64,000 nt of DNA, taken from positions 1 to 64,000 of the IMG/VR virus record IMGVR_UViG_3300007539_000013. One strand, 5' to 3'. The stretch is from a virus. The notes beneath the pieces were generated by a model, which saw nothing but the letters and a program-made list of their open reading frames with translations, was not told the DNA's origin and did no database searches. The position numbers were made by a program, and so were the translations under genes. Every line of letters starts with the position of its first letter. The stretch's first letter is position 1. This document shows, piece after piece, positions 53,126 through 60,264 of this stretch.

Positions 53126-53303
53126 CATAAGCTCCTTGTAATTTATTCCAGCCATGATGCTTCGATCCCATAAGAACTCTACTGCCGCATCCTGGTCGGA
53201 TTCCGACAATAAACCATTCATCCAAGAACTCCTCAACCTTTGGTCTTATGGCTTCATAACACTCAAAGGTTTCGTTTTGTATTTGTTTTTCTTTATCCTC
53301 CAT
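53079..53303 (-). CDS. Hypothetical protein, 74 aa
   Basis: Start at 53303 (ATG) rather than the TTG at 53321. Features: an acidic helical N-terminus (KEKQIQNETFECYEAIRP), a Gly-rich turn (VGIRPGCGSRVLMG) and a basic end. Its last 47 bases overlap the next gene in another frame. It heads the late operon. Confidence 0.6.
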   Translation of the reverse strand: MEDKEKQIQNETFECYEAIRPKVEEFLDEWFIVGIRPGCGSRVLMGSKHHGWNKLQGAYDAVKEWKKKNPVGNS

Positions 53304-53341
53304 CCCAAAAGCAAAAACCAAAAAACCAATAAGGTCAAGCT

Positions 53342-53365
53342 AGCTTACACGAAATTTTATGTAAC
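53342..53365 (+). promoter_or_regulatory. 24-bp TGTWACA dyad element, copy 11
   Basis: GCTTACACGAA, six bases (ATTTTA), TGTAACA on the plus strand. No sizeable plus-strand gene follows, only a 14-codon frame. On the minus strand it lies 39 bp before the 74-residue gene that starts the late block, so it may control that block instead. Confidence 0.6.
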
Positions 53366-53406
53366 ATTTCTCGTGCCAAGTGTATGTATCCATTAAGGTA
53401 TAGGAT

Positions 53407-54411
53407 CTATTGGATACTAAAGTATTGATCGGCCATTTCCTTATCTACCCTGTTGTTTTTATAGTTCTTAAGAAAAGTCTCGGAAGACATATGGCCCATG
53501 GTATCTAATGCCCACTCAAATGATTTCCAGTAGCCATAACTACCAAATGAGTGCCTGGCACCATTAGCTGGGTAATTAAACCCTACCCTACGGGACGCCC
53601 ACCTTCGCGCCAAGTTAAGTGCGTTGTAGGACGGCATAACTAAACCTTTAGACTTTGGTACCCAAGACCACAAATTCTCGGGTGGCTTGATCCATCGCTC
53701 CCTCCCCGTCTTAGTATGCTCAGCCTTTAGTCCTATAGATTTGCCCCATCGGATGTCTGAATATTTCAAGGTTGCCATTTCCACCTCGGGTCTAATTCCC
53801 GTGAATAACATAATCGCTAGTCCAGGTTTATACTTTTCGTCTATTTCATCTAAAAGTGCCTTAGCTTCATCAACCTGTAAAATACCGGGCAACTTAAAAA
53901 AAACTTTTTTTGTGTTCATTTTTAGGTCTGGATTAGTTTGCATATACCAATCTGATGCATTTTGCCCGTAACCCTTTTTCGCACACCATGCCATGAAGAT
54001 ACGAACAGCCCGTCCATATTCTTTTTTAGTTTTCTCCGACCAGTCCCCTGAGTTCACATACTTCTTGTACGACTCCACGGTTACATCTGATACTAACCTA
54101 CCTCCACCAAACCATGTTAGGAATTTATTAACCCGCTCCTCTGTTGTGCGATAGCCTTTTTGTTTTGGTTTGGCTGGATTATAATTATTCTCAAAGTACT
54201 CCGTCAAATACTCGCTGCTTGCTACATTGAGTAATGTCTGATCTCCAACAGGTTCTTTTTTAGCGACCTCACCTAGCCAACTAACCACATCAAACGCTTT
54301 GGCTTCCATGGCTGAATTAAAATACTTTCTTCTTCGCTTCCCGTCCCTATGAACTGAAAGTATCCACTTTTGTTTTCCTCTAACCTCTCCTTTATAAATA
54401 TTGATGTTCAT
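53407..54411 (-). CDS. int: Tyrosine recombinase / integrase 2 (next to attP)
   Basis: 334 residues. It has an N-terminal arm-type strand domain, a core-binding domain (about 60-150) and a catalytic domain with Arg207 (TGIRPEVE), Lys234 (HTKTGR), Arg286 with His287 (ARHSFGSY), His307 (MGHMS) and Tyr317 (FLKNY). Box II has Asn283 where the classical HxxR histidine would be. A tRNA-Arg 3' fragment lies 129 bp upstream of its start, so this is the likely site-specific integrase for that tRNA gene. It is transcribed toward the late region but ends convergent to nothing on the plus strand. Confidence 0.9.
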   Translation of the reverse strand: MNINIYKGEVRGKQKWILSVHRDGKRRRKYFNSAMEAKAFDVVSWLGEVAKKEPVGDQTLLNVASSEYLTEYFENNYNPAKPKQKGYRTTEERVNKFLTWFGGGRLVSDVTVESYKKYVNSGDWSEKTKKEYGRAVRIFMAWCAKKGYGQNASDWYMQTNPDLKMNTKKVFFKLPGILQVDEAKALLDEIDEKYKPGLAIMLFTGIRPEVEMATLKYSDIRWGKSIGLKAEHTKTGRERWIKPPENLWSWVPKSKGLVMPSYNALNLARRWASRRVGFNYPANGARHSFGSYGYWKSFEWALDTMGHMSSETFLKNYKNNRVDKEMADQYFSIQ

Positions 54412-54479
54412 GTGTCGCCACTTTTGTCGCCAGTAAATGTGTAAATTCGTGGTTATTTATGAAACTTAGTGAAGTAAAC
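54412..54479. other. Integrase 2 upstream region with TGTCGCCA repeats
   Basis: TGTCGCCA occurs twice in direct repeat 14 bp apart immediately before the integrase ATG (about 54413-54432). Such repeats near attP often serve as integrase arm sites; here that is inference. Otherwise AT-rich without a gene. Confidence 0.4.
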
Positions 54480-54508
54480 AAAAAAACACCCCCCATTACT
54501 GAGAGGTG
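54480..54508 (-). terminator. Rho-independent terminator between attP and integrase 2
   Basis: On the minus strand the RNA would pair CACCUCUC (plus 54501-54508) with GGGGGGUG (plus 54487-54494), using two G-U pairs, with loop AGTAAT and then seven U residues. The G-U pairs mean it works only for minus-strand transcripts, so it ends the unit carrying the ribbon-helix-helix and membrane protein genes. Confidence 0.8.
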
Positions 54509-54539
54509 CTTATATAGTGAGATTGTGGCTTATTTAAAG

Positions 54540-54600
54540 TGGCACACCCGGCAGGAGTCGAACCTGCAACCTCCTGATCCGTAGTCAGGGCATGATCCTC
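54540..54600 (-). other. attP: 3' part of tRNA-Arg(ACG)
   Basis: On the minus strand the sequence runs from the end of a D-arm through the anticodon arm CCTGA-CTACGGA-TCAGG (anticodon ACG), variable loop AGGTT, T-arm GCAGG-TTCGACT-CCTGC and acceptor CGGGTGTG to CCA. The 5' acceptor and most of the D-arm are missing: the upstream bases are the end of the next gene and cannot pair with CGGGTGT. A truncated tRNA 3' end beside an integrase, with phage genes on both sides, is the form of an attP core that would restore a host tRNA-Arg gene on integration. Confidence 0.85.
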
Positions 54601-54918
54601 TTATTTACTGGGACTTGGGCTGGTGTTGCCAATTTGTTGCCAGATTAACTGTATGGATTCCATTATTTCTTCGTCATGGAAATAAACCCATGTAGCCATG
54701 CCGACATTACAGATCAGGGAGATCACCAAAATTACGCCAAGGCATAAGACCAATGTCTTAATACTTTGAGCAATCCCTTCCACCTTTAATGCAAGGTCGT
54801 GAACATCATTTAACCGAGTGCCATCCACTCTTATTTCGCCAATCTCACCATCCAGATCAGTAGACCACTCTTGGGTGTCGTGAAGAATTGTTATGTTCTG
54901 GGTGGAGGGGTTGTCCAT
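54601..54918 (-). CDS. Single-pass membrane protein, 105 aa
   Basis: One membrane segment at about 54-78 (IKTLVLCLGVILVISLICNV), an acidic soluble N-terminal half and a short tail ending SPSPSK. The stop codon lies at the edge of the tRNA fragment. It is three bases downstream of the ribbon-helix-helix gene. Encoded in the lysogeny region, it could be a superinfection-exclusion type protein, but there is no direct evidence. Confidence 0.65.
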   Translation of the reverse strand: MDNPSTQNITILHDTQEWSTDLDGEIGEIRVDGTRLNDVHDLALKVEGIAQSIKTLVLCLGVILVISLICNVGMATWVYFHDEEIMESIQLIWQQIGNTSPSPSK

Positions 54919-54920
54919 TA

Positions 54921-55142
54921 TTATTTCCTTTCTATATCTGCCGCAAACTTATCAATCTGCAGAGCTTTTGTTGGTTTGTAGTCATCGCTATAAATCTGCT
55001 CCAAGTATTCCACGATTGCATCCATTATGAATGCAGACGCTGATTTTTTTGTAATCGCCAGGTGATTATTCATCTTCTCCGCTAGATCTAGCGGTATCCT
55101 GGTATTTATAGCATATAGGGTGTTATTTTTATTTTTTGTCAA
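54921..55142 (-). CDS. Ribbon-helix-helix transcription regulator
   Basis: 73 residues with a RHH layout: beta strand AINTRIPLDL, helix AEKMNNHLAITKK, then SASAFIMDAIVEYLEQIY. The start appears to be TTG at 55142, because no ATG occurs before the DNA-binding strand. A perfect palindrome covers the start, so it probably represses its own gene and the divergent early operon, as a lysogeny or early-gene repressor. Confidence 0.75.
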   Translation of the reverse strand: MTKNKNNTLYAINTRIPLDLAEKMNNHLAITKKSASAFIMDAIVEYLEQIYSDDYKPTKALQIDKFAADIERK

Positions 55143-55154
55143 AGTAATTACTTT
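55141..55154. promoter_or_regulatory. Operator-like palindrome AAAGTAATTACTTT
   Basis: A perfect 14-bp palindrome overlapping the start of the RHH gene. Its right half TAATTACTTT recurs at 55197-55206, 52 bp away (five helical turns), and as TAATTTACTTT at 55212-55222. The sites lie between two divergent units. A TTGACA at the RHH start (55137-55142, minus strand) may double as a -35 element. Confidence 0.6.
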
Positions 55155-55264
55155 TTATCTTTTTGTATCACTATGTGTCAACGAAATATAATAAAATAAT
55201 TACTTTAATAATAATTTACTTTTTTTCTTTTCTTATCCTTTATCATCATTCATAACCCTTCAAC
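55143..55264. other. Divergent control region between lysogeny and early genes
   Basis: 122 bp, very AT-rich, without a gene. It holds the three TTACTTT sites described for the operator and a T-rich run just before the plus-strand gene. No dyad element of the TGTWACA type occurs here, which separates its control from that of the late units. Confidence 0.55.
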
Positions 55265-55498
55265 ATGAATGGGAAAAGCAAAGAATCATACTTAATGAAA
55301 GGTTCTGAAGTAATCTCCTTCCTAGGCTTAAAAGCTACGGCGGGATACAGATACCTACAGCATTTAGAAAAACATCAGATCATTCGACCAATCAAACTTC
55401 CGGGTCTTAAAACACCTAGATGGAAGCGTGAGGAGATCATCGAACTAGCCGAGACTAGGGATGATGTCGAGTGCCCTGAATTCGTAGTAAACCAATAA
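55265..55498 (+). CDS. Excisionase-like winged HTH protein, 77 aa
   Basis: MKGSEVISFLGLKATAGYRY, LQHLEKHQIIRPIKLPGL and TPRWKREEIIEL follow the small MerR/AlpA/Xis helix-turn-helix plan: a helix-turn-helix, a wing with Pro residues, then a helix. It is likely a directionality factor for integrase or an early regulator. No Shine-Dalgarno is visible before the ATG at 55265; an internal start at 55295 is possible. First gene of the early operon. Confidence 0.7.
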   Translation: MNGKSKESYLMKGSEVISFLGLKATAGYRYLQHLEKHQIIRPIKLPGLKTPRWKREEIIELAETRDDVECPEFVVNQ

Positions 55499-55515
55499 AC
55501 CAACTGGAGGATTAT

Positions 55516-56349
55516 ATGGAAATACAGGTAACCAAAATCTCGCCCAAGCAAGCGAATAAACTGCTGACAAACAACCCAGTGAATAGGACGCTATCCAACG
55601 CTACTGTTAATCAGTATGTTGAGGACATCAGAACCAATAAATGGATGATGAATGGGGACACCATTAGGGTGTACAATCACAAGGGTCATAAGGGGTTAGC
55701 TATTGAAGATCATCAGCTAATAGATGGTCAGCATAGACTTACGGCATGCGTTAAGGCAAATAAGCCAATAGACTGCATAATTGTAACCGTAGACACACCT
55801 GAAGTTTTTAAAACCATAGACACAGGATTAAAGCGATCACCTGCCCATGTCCTTAGTATATTGGGGAAAAAGAACTGTAATGCTTTGGCGGCCACATTAG
55901 CACTTATTAAGAAGATGGATGAAGGTGGGTTAAAAGATTGCTCACTAGGTGGCTCCTCTGCGGCAAGAATACTAAATCACGAAGTCGAGGATCTACTTGG
56001 TGTGTATCCAGGGATTGAGGATTCGGTATCTTACGCAAATTCAAGAAAGAAAGACTTTAAGACACGACCAGCCGCCATGGGTGTAATTCATTATAAGTTA
56101 TGCAAGATCGACCAAGGTTTAGCTGAAGAGTTTTTAGATAGTTTTCATAGTGGAGCAAGCCTTCCGCTTAAGTCACCTATTTACCAACTCAGGGAGGCAA
56201 TTAGGAAAAAACAACAAAGCGATATTATGATCTCATCATTTTGGTTCATTAAAGCACTTATTATCACTTGGAACAACTGGGTTTCGGGAAAAGAAATCTC
56301 AAGATTCGTCATGAAATCTGGCCCTATCCCTAAAATTAAATCAGTATGA
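55516..56349 (+). CDS. ParB/Srx-fold nuclease-like protein, 277 aa
   Basis: The N-terminal domain has the ParB/sulfiredoxin signature IDGQHRLTA at 69-77 (DGxHR) after a strand-helix pair (LSNATVNQYVEDIRTNKWMM). In phages these domains act as DNA-binding proteins or nucleases. The rest is helical. Preceded by GGAGG eight bases before the ATG. It overlaps the annealing-protein gene by ATGA, so it may act in recombination or DNA metabolism. Confidence 0.75.
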   Translation: MEIQVTKISPKQANKLLTNNPVNRTLSNATVNQYVEDIRTNKWMMNGDTIRVYNHKGHKGLAIEDHQLIDGQHRLTACVKANKPIDCIIVTVDTPEVFKTIDTGLKRSPAHVLSILGKKNCNALAATLALIKKMDEGGLKDCSLGGSSAARILNHEVEDLLGVYPGIEDSVSYANSRKKDFKTRPAAMGVIHYKLCKIDQGLAEEFLDSFHSGASLPLKSPIYQLREAIRKKQQSDIMISSFWFIKALIITWNNWVSGKEISRFVMKSGPIPKIKSV

Positions 56350-56975
56350 AGCTACAAACACAAAAAATCAAAGGTAAGGACTATGTCCTTGTAAATGAAC
56401 GAGTGAAGGCCTTTAGGTCACACGAAAACTTCAAGGACATGTCGATAGAAACTGAAATCGTCGACATATCTGAAAATCGTGTCGTTATGGTAGCCCGTGT
56501 TAAAGACTTGAATGGAAACATTCGTGCAAGCGGACATGCTGAAGAAATTCTTACAAAGAGTGGGGTCAATGCGACCTCATTTCTTGAGAACTGTGAGACT
56601 TCTGCTGTTGGTAGATGTCTTGGCTTTCTTGGTATTGGTGTCGATGATTCAATCGCTACTTTTGAGGAGGTTGACCAAGCTATTGAAAGACAGAATGAAA
56701 TAGAGGAAGAGCCTGAAGCAAAGATCGTTAAGGAGGGGAAGATCAAACAATCTCACGCACAAGCAGAAGAAAAGTTTGACTGGAAAAATGTAGTCTGCCC
56801 GTTCCCAAAGCATAAAGGCAAGAAACTTGGCGAAATTGCAGAAATTGATGAATCCTTCATGAGTTGGATGTCGGGATTGGATGATATTAAAAGTGCTGAA
56901 CTTAGGAATGGTGTAGCACAGTGGTTGAGGGAGAAAAATAATAATGGTAAGCAAGGATTTAACAGAATCGCCTAA
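56346..56975 (+). CDS. ssDNA-annealing recombination protein with DUF3820-like tail
   Basis: The N-terminal domain contains YVLVNERVKAFR, SGHAEEIL and SFLENCETSAVGRCLGFLG. The last is the hallmark of ERF/Sak-type single-strand annealing proteins (ENCETSAVGRALG). The C-terminal segment (PFPKHKGKKLGEIAEIDESF) resembles the DUF3820/exonuclease-X tail that binds DNA or nuclease partners. It is followed by a Cas4-like nuclease gene, the usual phage annealing-protein plus exonuclease pair. Confidence 0.8.
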   Translation: MKLQTQKIKGKDYVLVNERVKAFRSHENFKDMSIETEIVDISENRVVMVARVKDLNGNIRASGHAEEILTKSGVNATSFLENCETSAVGRCLGFLGIGVDDSIATFEEVDQAIERQNEIEEEPEAKIVKEGKIKQSHAQAEEKFDWKNVVCPFPKHKGKKLGEIAEIDESFMSWMSGLDDIKSAELRNGVAQWLREKNNNGKQGFNRIA

Positions 56976-57678
56976 GGATAGAGGAGATGCACCCAGCGCT
57001 TCCAAGATTTCAGCAATCGCAAAGTGCCGAGCATTTCACCAAGCAAACCAAATCTTTGAGTGGTATGGTGAAAGGGATGCGGCAAATGAAGGAACTATTA
57101 GACATGAGCATGAAGAAAACCAAACGCCTCTTGATGATATTATTGATCCTGATCAGCGATTTTGTGCAGATCGTTGCCGTAAAGCTCTCGCATGGTGCCG
57201 AGATGACCTCGGACTACTTGAGAACCAAACAACGATTGAGCGGGAAGTAAGACTTTGGTGGGATGGTAAATGGTCGGGACAACTCGACTATTTAGAAACT
57301 TGGTCAAAGTTGGGAAAGATGGATGAGGGTTTAAAAGAATTCGCGTTTGTTGCGGATTATAAAACTTTAAGAGGTGAGCATGACCCTGCTCCCGATAATT
57401 TGCAGTTGCTTGCTCAAGCTGTATTGGTTCACAAAAACTACCCTAAAGTTTCAGAAGTTTTTGTAGCACTAATTGAACCTTTCCAAGACCCGATTTACAC
57501 TACTGCCAGCTACACAGCTGATTACCTTCGGGGTAGAGGTGATTGGATTTGTGGGATAGTTGACGAAGCAACAAGTGAAAATCCGTCTAGGACTGCGGGG
57601 CCGTCGCAATGCAAATGGTGTTCGGCGGTTCCGTTTTGTCCTGAGGTAAGAAATAAAATTATGGAGATTGTAAAATGA
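56944..57678 (+). CDS. Cas4/RecB-like PD-(D/E)XK exonuclease
   Basis: 244 residues. Active-site residues seen: RHEHE at 53-57, GQLDYL with Asp115, VADYKT with Asp138 and Lys140, then the conserved Gln of the motif (LQLLAQA at 153-159). Cys28 with the CKWC at 223-226 and FCPEV with Cys232 form a four-Cys iron-sulfur site, as in Cas4 and AddB. It probably resects DNA ends for the annealing protein encoded upstream, with which it overlaps by 32 bp. Confidence 0.8.
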   Translation: MVSKDLTESPKDRGDAPSASKISAIAKCRAFHQANQIFEWYGERDAANEGTIRHEHEENQTPLDDIIDPDQRFCADRCRKALAWCRDDLGLLENQTTIEREVRLWWDGKWSGQLDYLETWSKLGKMDEGLKEFAFVADYKTLRGEHDPAPDNLQLLAQAVLVHKNYPKVSEVFVALIEPFQDPIYTTASYTADYLRGRGDWICGIVDEATSENPSRTAGPSQCKWCSAVPFCPEVRNKIMEIVK

Positions 57679-58055
57679 AGTGGTTGGAAGATGAAAAATT
57701 AAAAGAGGCAATGGAATTAGTTCCGTTGTGTGAAGCATTCGTGAAGGCAGTGAAATCTGCGGTTAAAGCAAAGCTTGAGGAAGATCCTGAGTCCGTGCCT
57801 GGTTTCAAGCTACGAGATGGTGGCAAGGTAACGAGTTATGATGCTAAAGATGTAGCTGATATAATAATGGAGTCTAATATACTTGGATGGGACGCATTGC
57901 TTCAGCATATGAAGTTCTCCCTGACGCCATTTGTATCCACTTGGGCAGACCACACGGGGATGACTAAGGCTGAGGCAAAGAAGGACTTGAATTCGCGACT
58001 CTCAAAAGTTGCGAAGACAAAACCTAAGTCGTCCTCGATCGTGAAGGCTAAATGA
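57675..58055 (+). CDS. Hypothetical protein, 126 aa, recombination cluster
   Basis: ATGA-coupled to the exonuclease. Sequence VPGFKLRDGGKVTSYDAKDV resembles the C-terminal part of DUF2800 proteins (PGYKL...), which are otherwise fused to the Cas4-like nuclease, so it may be the split-off second half. The C-terminus is Lys/Ser rich. Likely an accessory to the nuclease. Confidence 0.6.
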   Translation: MKWLEDEKLKEAMELVPLCEAFVKAVKSAVKAKLEEDPESVPGFKLRDGGKVTSYDAKDVADIIMESNILGWDALLQHMKFSLTPFVSTWADHTGMTKAEAKKDLNSRLSKVAKTKPKSSSIVKAK

Positions 58056-58380
58056 TTCCGGGAGAAAAAATCACATTATGTGTGAAGAAAAGAACCCCTT
58101 CCTTGAATACCCTACTGAGATACAACCAGTGGGATCGGTTAAAGGAAAAGCAGGAGATGAACAAGGCGGTCTCACTCGCCATCGAGTCCGCATTGTCAGT
58201 AGACGAGTCAGGCTCTGTGACGCAGACAACCTCGTTGGGGGCGTCAAGCACCTTGTCGATAGCCTCAGGATCGGTCAAATTATACCAGAAGACGATCCCG
58301 AAGCGATCACCCTTGAAGTCTCGCAAGAAAAGGTCTCATCGTACTCCAAGGAAGAAACGTGGGTGGAGGTAGCAAGATGA
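58052..58380 (+). pseudogene. RusA-like Holliday junction resolvase with apparent frameshift
   Basis: Two overlapping frames each look like half of a RusA-type protein. Frame 1, from 58052, gives the N-terminal pattern TPSLNTLLRYNQWDRLKEK. Another register gives LCDADNLVGGVKHLVDSL and SYSKEETWVEVAR, the DNL active-site block and C-terminus. Neither frame alone has both parts, and the second has no credible start. The switch (net -1 or +2) must lie at about 58140-58210. It could be a mutation, an assembly error or programmed frameshifting; I saw no classical slippery heptamer in frame. Confidence 0.65.
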
Positions 58381-58898
58381 GTGAGAAAAGCTATCCTAGC
58401 TCATACAGGCTCAATGAAACGGCATTTCTGAGATTGGAGACATTCTGTGAGTTGACAGGGATGAAAAAATCAGAAGTTGTAAAAGCGGCAATCGCACAGT
58501 TTATTGCACCAACTTTGGGAACTTCAAATGTAGTGCAAGCGCACTACAATCCTCATGCGCGTACGCGACTATATAATATAGATTTATCTAAAGATAAATC
58601 GCGTTGTAGTACAACGCAGGATAAAAAGGAAGAAGTTCAGACTTGGTTCAAGGCATTTTGGAGTGTTTGTGAAAACAGACAATTTGCTGAGCGTGTCGTC
58701 AAAACGATTTCTGATAAATGGGATATTCTCAAGGAGAAGGATCCCGAGGAGTGTGGCGAGAAATACAACGAGTATTGCAATACAGAAGCAATGGAGGGTC
58801 GAACCTACAAGCATCCAAATTCTTGGATCAATGATGGTGGGTACGATAACGAAGCAAAGAAAATAGAAGATGGAGGATTGGCATACGATTATGACTGA
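58377..58898 (+). CDS. Putative replication initiator/helicase loader with RHH N-terminus
   Basis: 173 residues; start at 58377 overlaps the previous stop (ATGA). Residues 8-45 are a ribbon-helix-helix (SSYRLNETAFLRLETFCEL, GMKKSEVVKAAIAQFI). Residues 90-173 are helical and end with KHPNSWINDGGYDNEA, a motif like the HPxxWLNxGxW of phage O/DnaT-type loaders. It lies directly upstream of DnaB. A palindrome cluster is embedded between the two domains. Confidence 0.65.
   Translation: MSEKSYPSSYRLNETAFLRLETFCELTGMKKSEVVKAAIAQFIAPTLGTSNVVQAHYNPHARTRLYNIDLSKDKSRCSTTQDKKEEVQTWFKAFWSVCENRQFAERVVKTISDKWDILKEKDPEECGEKYNEYCNTEAMEGRTYKHPNSWINDGGYDNEAKKIEDGGLAYDYD
58529..58617. other. Palindrome cluster inside the initiator gene: candidate origin
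   Basis: Four perfect inverted repeats in 89 bp: TGTAGTGC-AAGC-GCACTACA (58529-58548), CGCGTACGCG (58558-58567), GATTTATCT-AA-AGATAAATC (58581-58600) and GCGTTGTA-G-TACAACGC (58601-58617). An AT-rich TATATAATATA lies between the second and third. They fall at codons 51-81, between the DNA-binding and loader domains, as lambda ori lies inside gene O. Confidence 0.6.
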
Positions 58899-60264
58899 GA
58901 TTGAGACATATCAAGATTACGACGCAGAAAGAGGATTTCTTTCATGCGTAAAGGATGAGGATTCAGATACTGCATACGACAACTGGTCTTATGCAATGGA
59001 GCAAGGAATTACAGATGAGCATTTTATGAATACAGCTTGTGCTGAATTCTTCGTGGCTTTCAAGCTAGCTGAAAAAGAAGATGACTACGGAATGTTCGGT
59101 GCGATGAATCGCCTACCAAAAGACTGGAAAGAAAATAATACAAATTTTGTGAGCCATGTATTGTTTTGCTGTGAAACCCCAGTTCGTGGCAAAGAGTGGG
59201 TGGATCGATTGGTTAAGGCTCACAAGTGGAGAAGACTCCAAAGACTTTCTTTGAAGATTTCCGATATGGTAGGTGAAGCAGGAAAACTAGATGACCCAAC
59301 CAATAGTGCAGTAAAGATCGAGGAGGAGATAACCGATTTAATCGAACCGAATAGTAAAACTTTGGTTTCAGCAAAAGAGTTAGCCAAGGCAACCAATTTC
59401 GCAATCAAGCAAGAGCGTGAGCAAGGTGGCGCCTCCATCCAAACAAATATTAGTTATCTGAATAAAATTCTTGATGGTGGATTCAGGGCGGGACAAATGG
59501 TTGTAATCGCAGCCCGTCCATCAATCGGAAAAACAACATTCTCAATGAACATTGCACACCACGCAGGCTACAAAGGTAAGAAAATATTATTCTTTTCCCT
59601 TGAGATGTCCAATGACCAACTGGGAAAAAAATTAGCAGCGATTGACCAAGGCGTTAATTTGTCTAAATTTGCAGAAAGAAAAGAAACTGAAGAAGATCGA
59701 AGGCAGTTACAAACTGGACTTGAGAATATATCCGAGCTTCCAATTTGGGTAGATGATGACTCAGGGCAGACAATTTCTAAGATTCGTGCCCAAACAAAGA
59801 CAATGAATAGGAAGCATAACTTGGATGCCATATTCATTGATTACCTTGGACTACTTGAGGCAGAGGATAAAAGGGATGTGAGGGAACAGCAAGTTGCTCA
59901 AATCTCAAAAGCGTGCAAAAGGTTAGCTAAGGAGCTTAACTTAGTTGTATTTTTAATCTGCCAATTAAATCGAGACTCAGCAAAATCCGGTGGTGCCCCT
60001 GCCCTACACCACTTACGGGAGTCTGGTCAAATTGAACAGGATGCAGATATTGTTTTGATGTTACATCGTGAAATGAAAGCGGGTGGCGATTCACAAACAA
60101 CTGACATAATGATTCAGAAGAATCGCTTTGGCCCCATTGGTCACACGAAAGATCGTGTAACATTTGACAGATTCACTCAACGCTTCCGCGAGAAGGCACC
60201 CGAGCCTCGCTTGAATGATGATCCTGAGGTTCGATATTACGAAACAACAGGAGGTAGAATATGA
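58891..60264 (+). CDS. dnaB: Replicative DnaB-like helicase
   Basis: The N-terminal domain (ETYQDYDAERGFLSCV) matches the opening of DnaB. The RecA core has AARPSIGKTTF (Walker A, about residues 205-215) and ILFFSLEMS. A Walker B FIDYLGLLE and the DnaB QLNRDSAKSGG...LRESGQIEQDADIVLML block follow. The start at 58891 follows GGAGG by 14 bases; a start at 58870 would add seven residues. It opens phage replication forks, probably loaded by the preceding gene's product. Confidence 0.92.
   Translation: MTEIETYQDYDAERGFLSCVKDEDSDTAYDNWSYAMEQGITDEHFMNTACAEFFVAFKLAEKEDDYGMFGAMNRLPKDWKENNTNFVSHVLFCCETPVRGKEWVDRLVKAHKWRRLQRLSLKISDMVGEAGKLDDPTNSAVKIEEEITDLIEPNSKTLVSAKELAKATNFAIKQEREQGGASIQTNISYLNKILDGGFRAGQMVVIAARPSIGKTTFSMNIAHHAGYKGKKILFFSLEMSNDQLGKKLAAIDQGVNLSKFAERKETEEDRRQLQTGLENISELPIWVDDDSGQTISKIRAQTKTMNRKHNLDAIFIDYLGLLEAEDKRDVREQQVAQISKACKRLAKELNLVVFLICQLNRDSAKSGGAPALHHLRESGQIEQDADIVLMLHREMKAGGDSQTTDIMIQKNRFGPIGHTKDRVTFDRFTQRFREKAPEPRLNDDPEVRYYETTGGRI
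60139..60162 (+). promoter_or_regulatory. Dyad-like sequence inside dnaB (weak copy)
   Basis: GGTCACACGAA, six bases (AGATCG), TGTAACA within the dnaB coding sequence (codons for GHTKDRVTF). It agrees with the element at 21 or more of 24 positions but could arise by chance from codons; no gene starts nearby. Confidence 0.35.

Noticed and set aside
53366-53430. Gene started by dyad element copy 11
   Set aside because: Only a 14-codon frame follows, so I do not call a gene; the element may control the minus-strand late block.
54540-54616. Complete functional tRNA
   Set aside because: The 5' acceptor strand and most of the D-arm are missing; bases beyond 54600 are the end of a protein gene and do not pair.
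58078-58380. Independent 100-residue gene
   Set aside because: It lacks a plausible start; its first third is a shadow of the RusA-like N-terminus, and the rest completes the RusA-like protein in a shifted frame.
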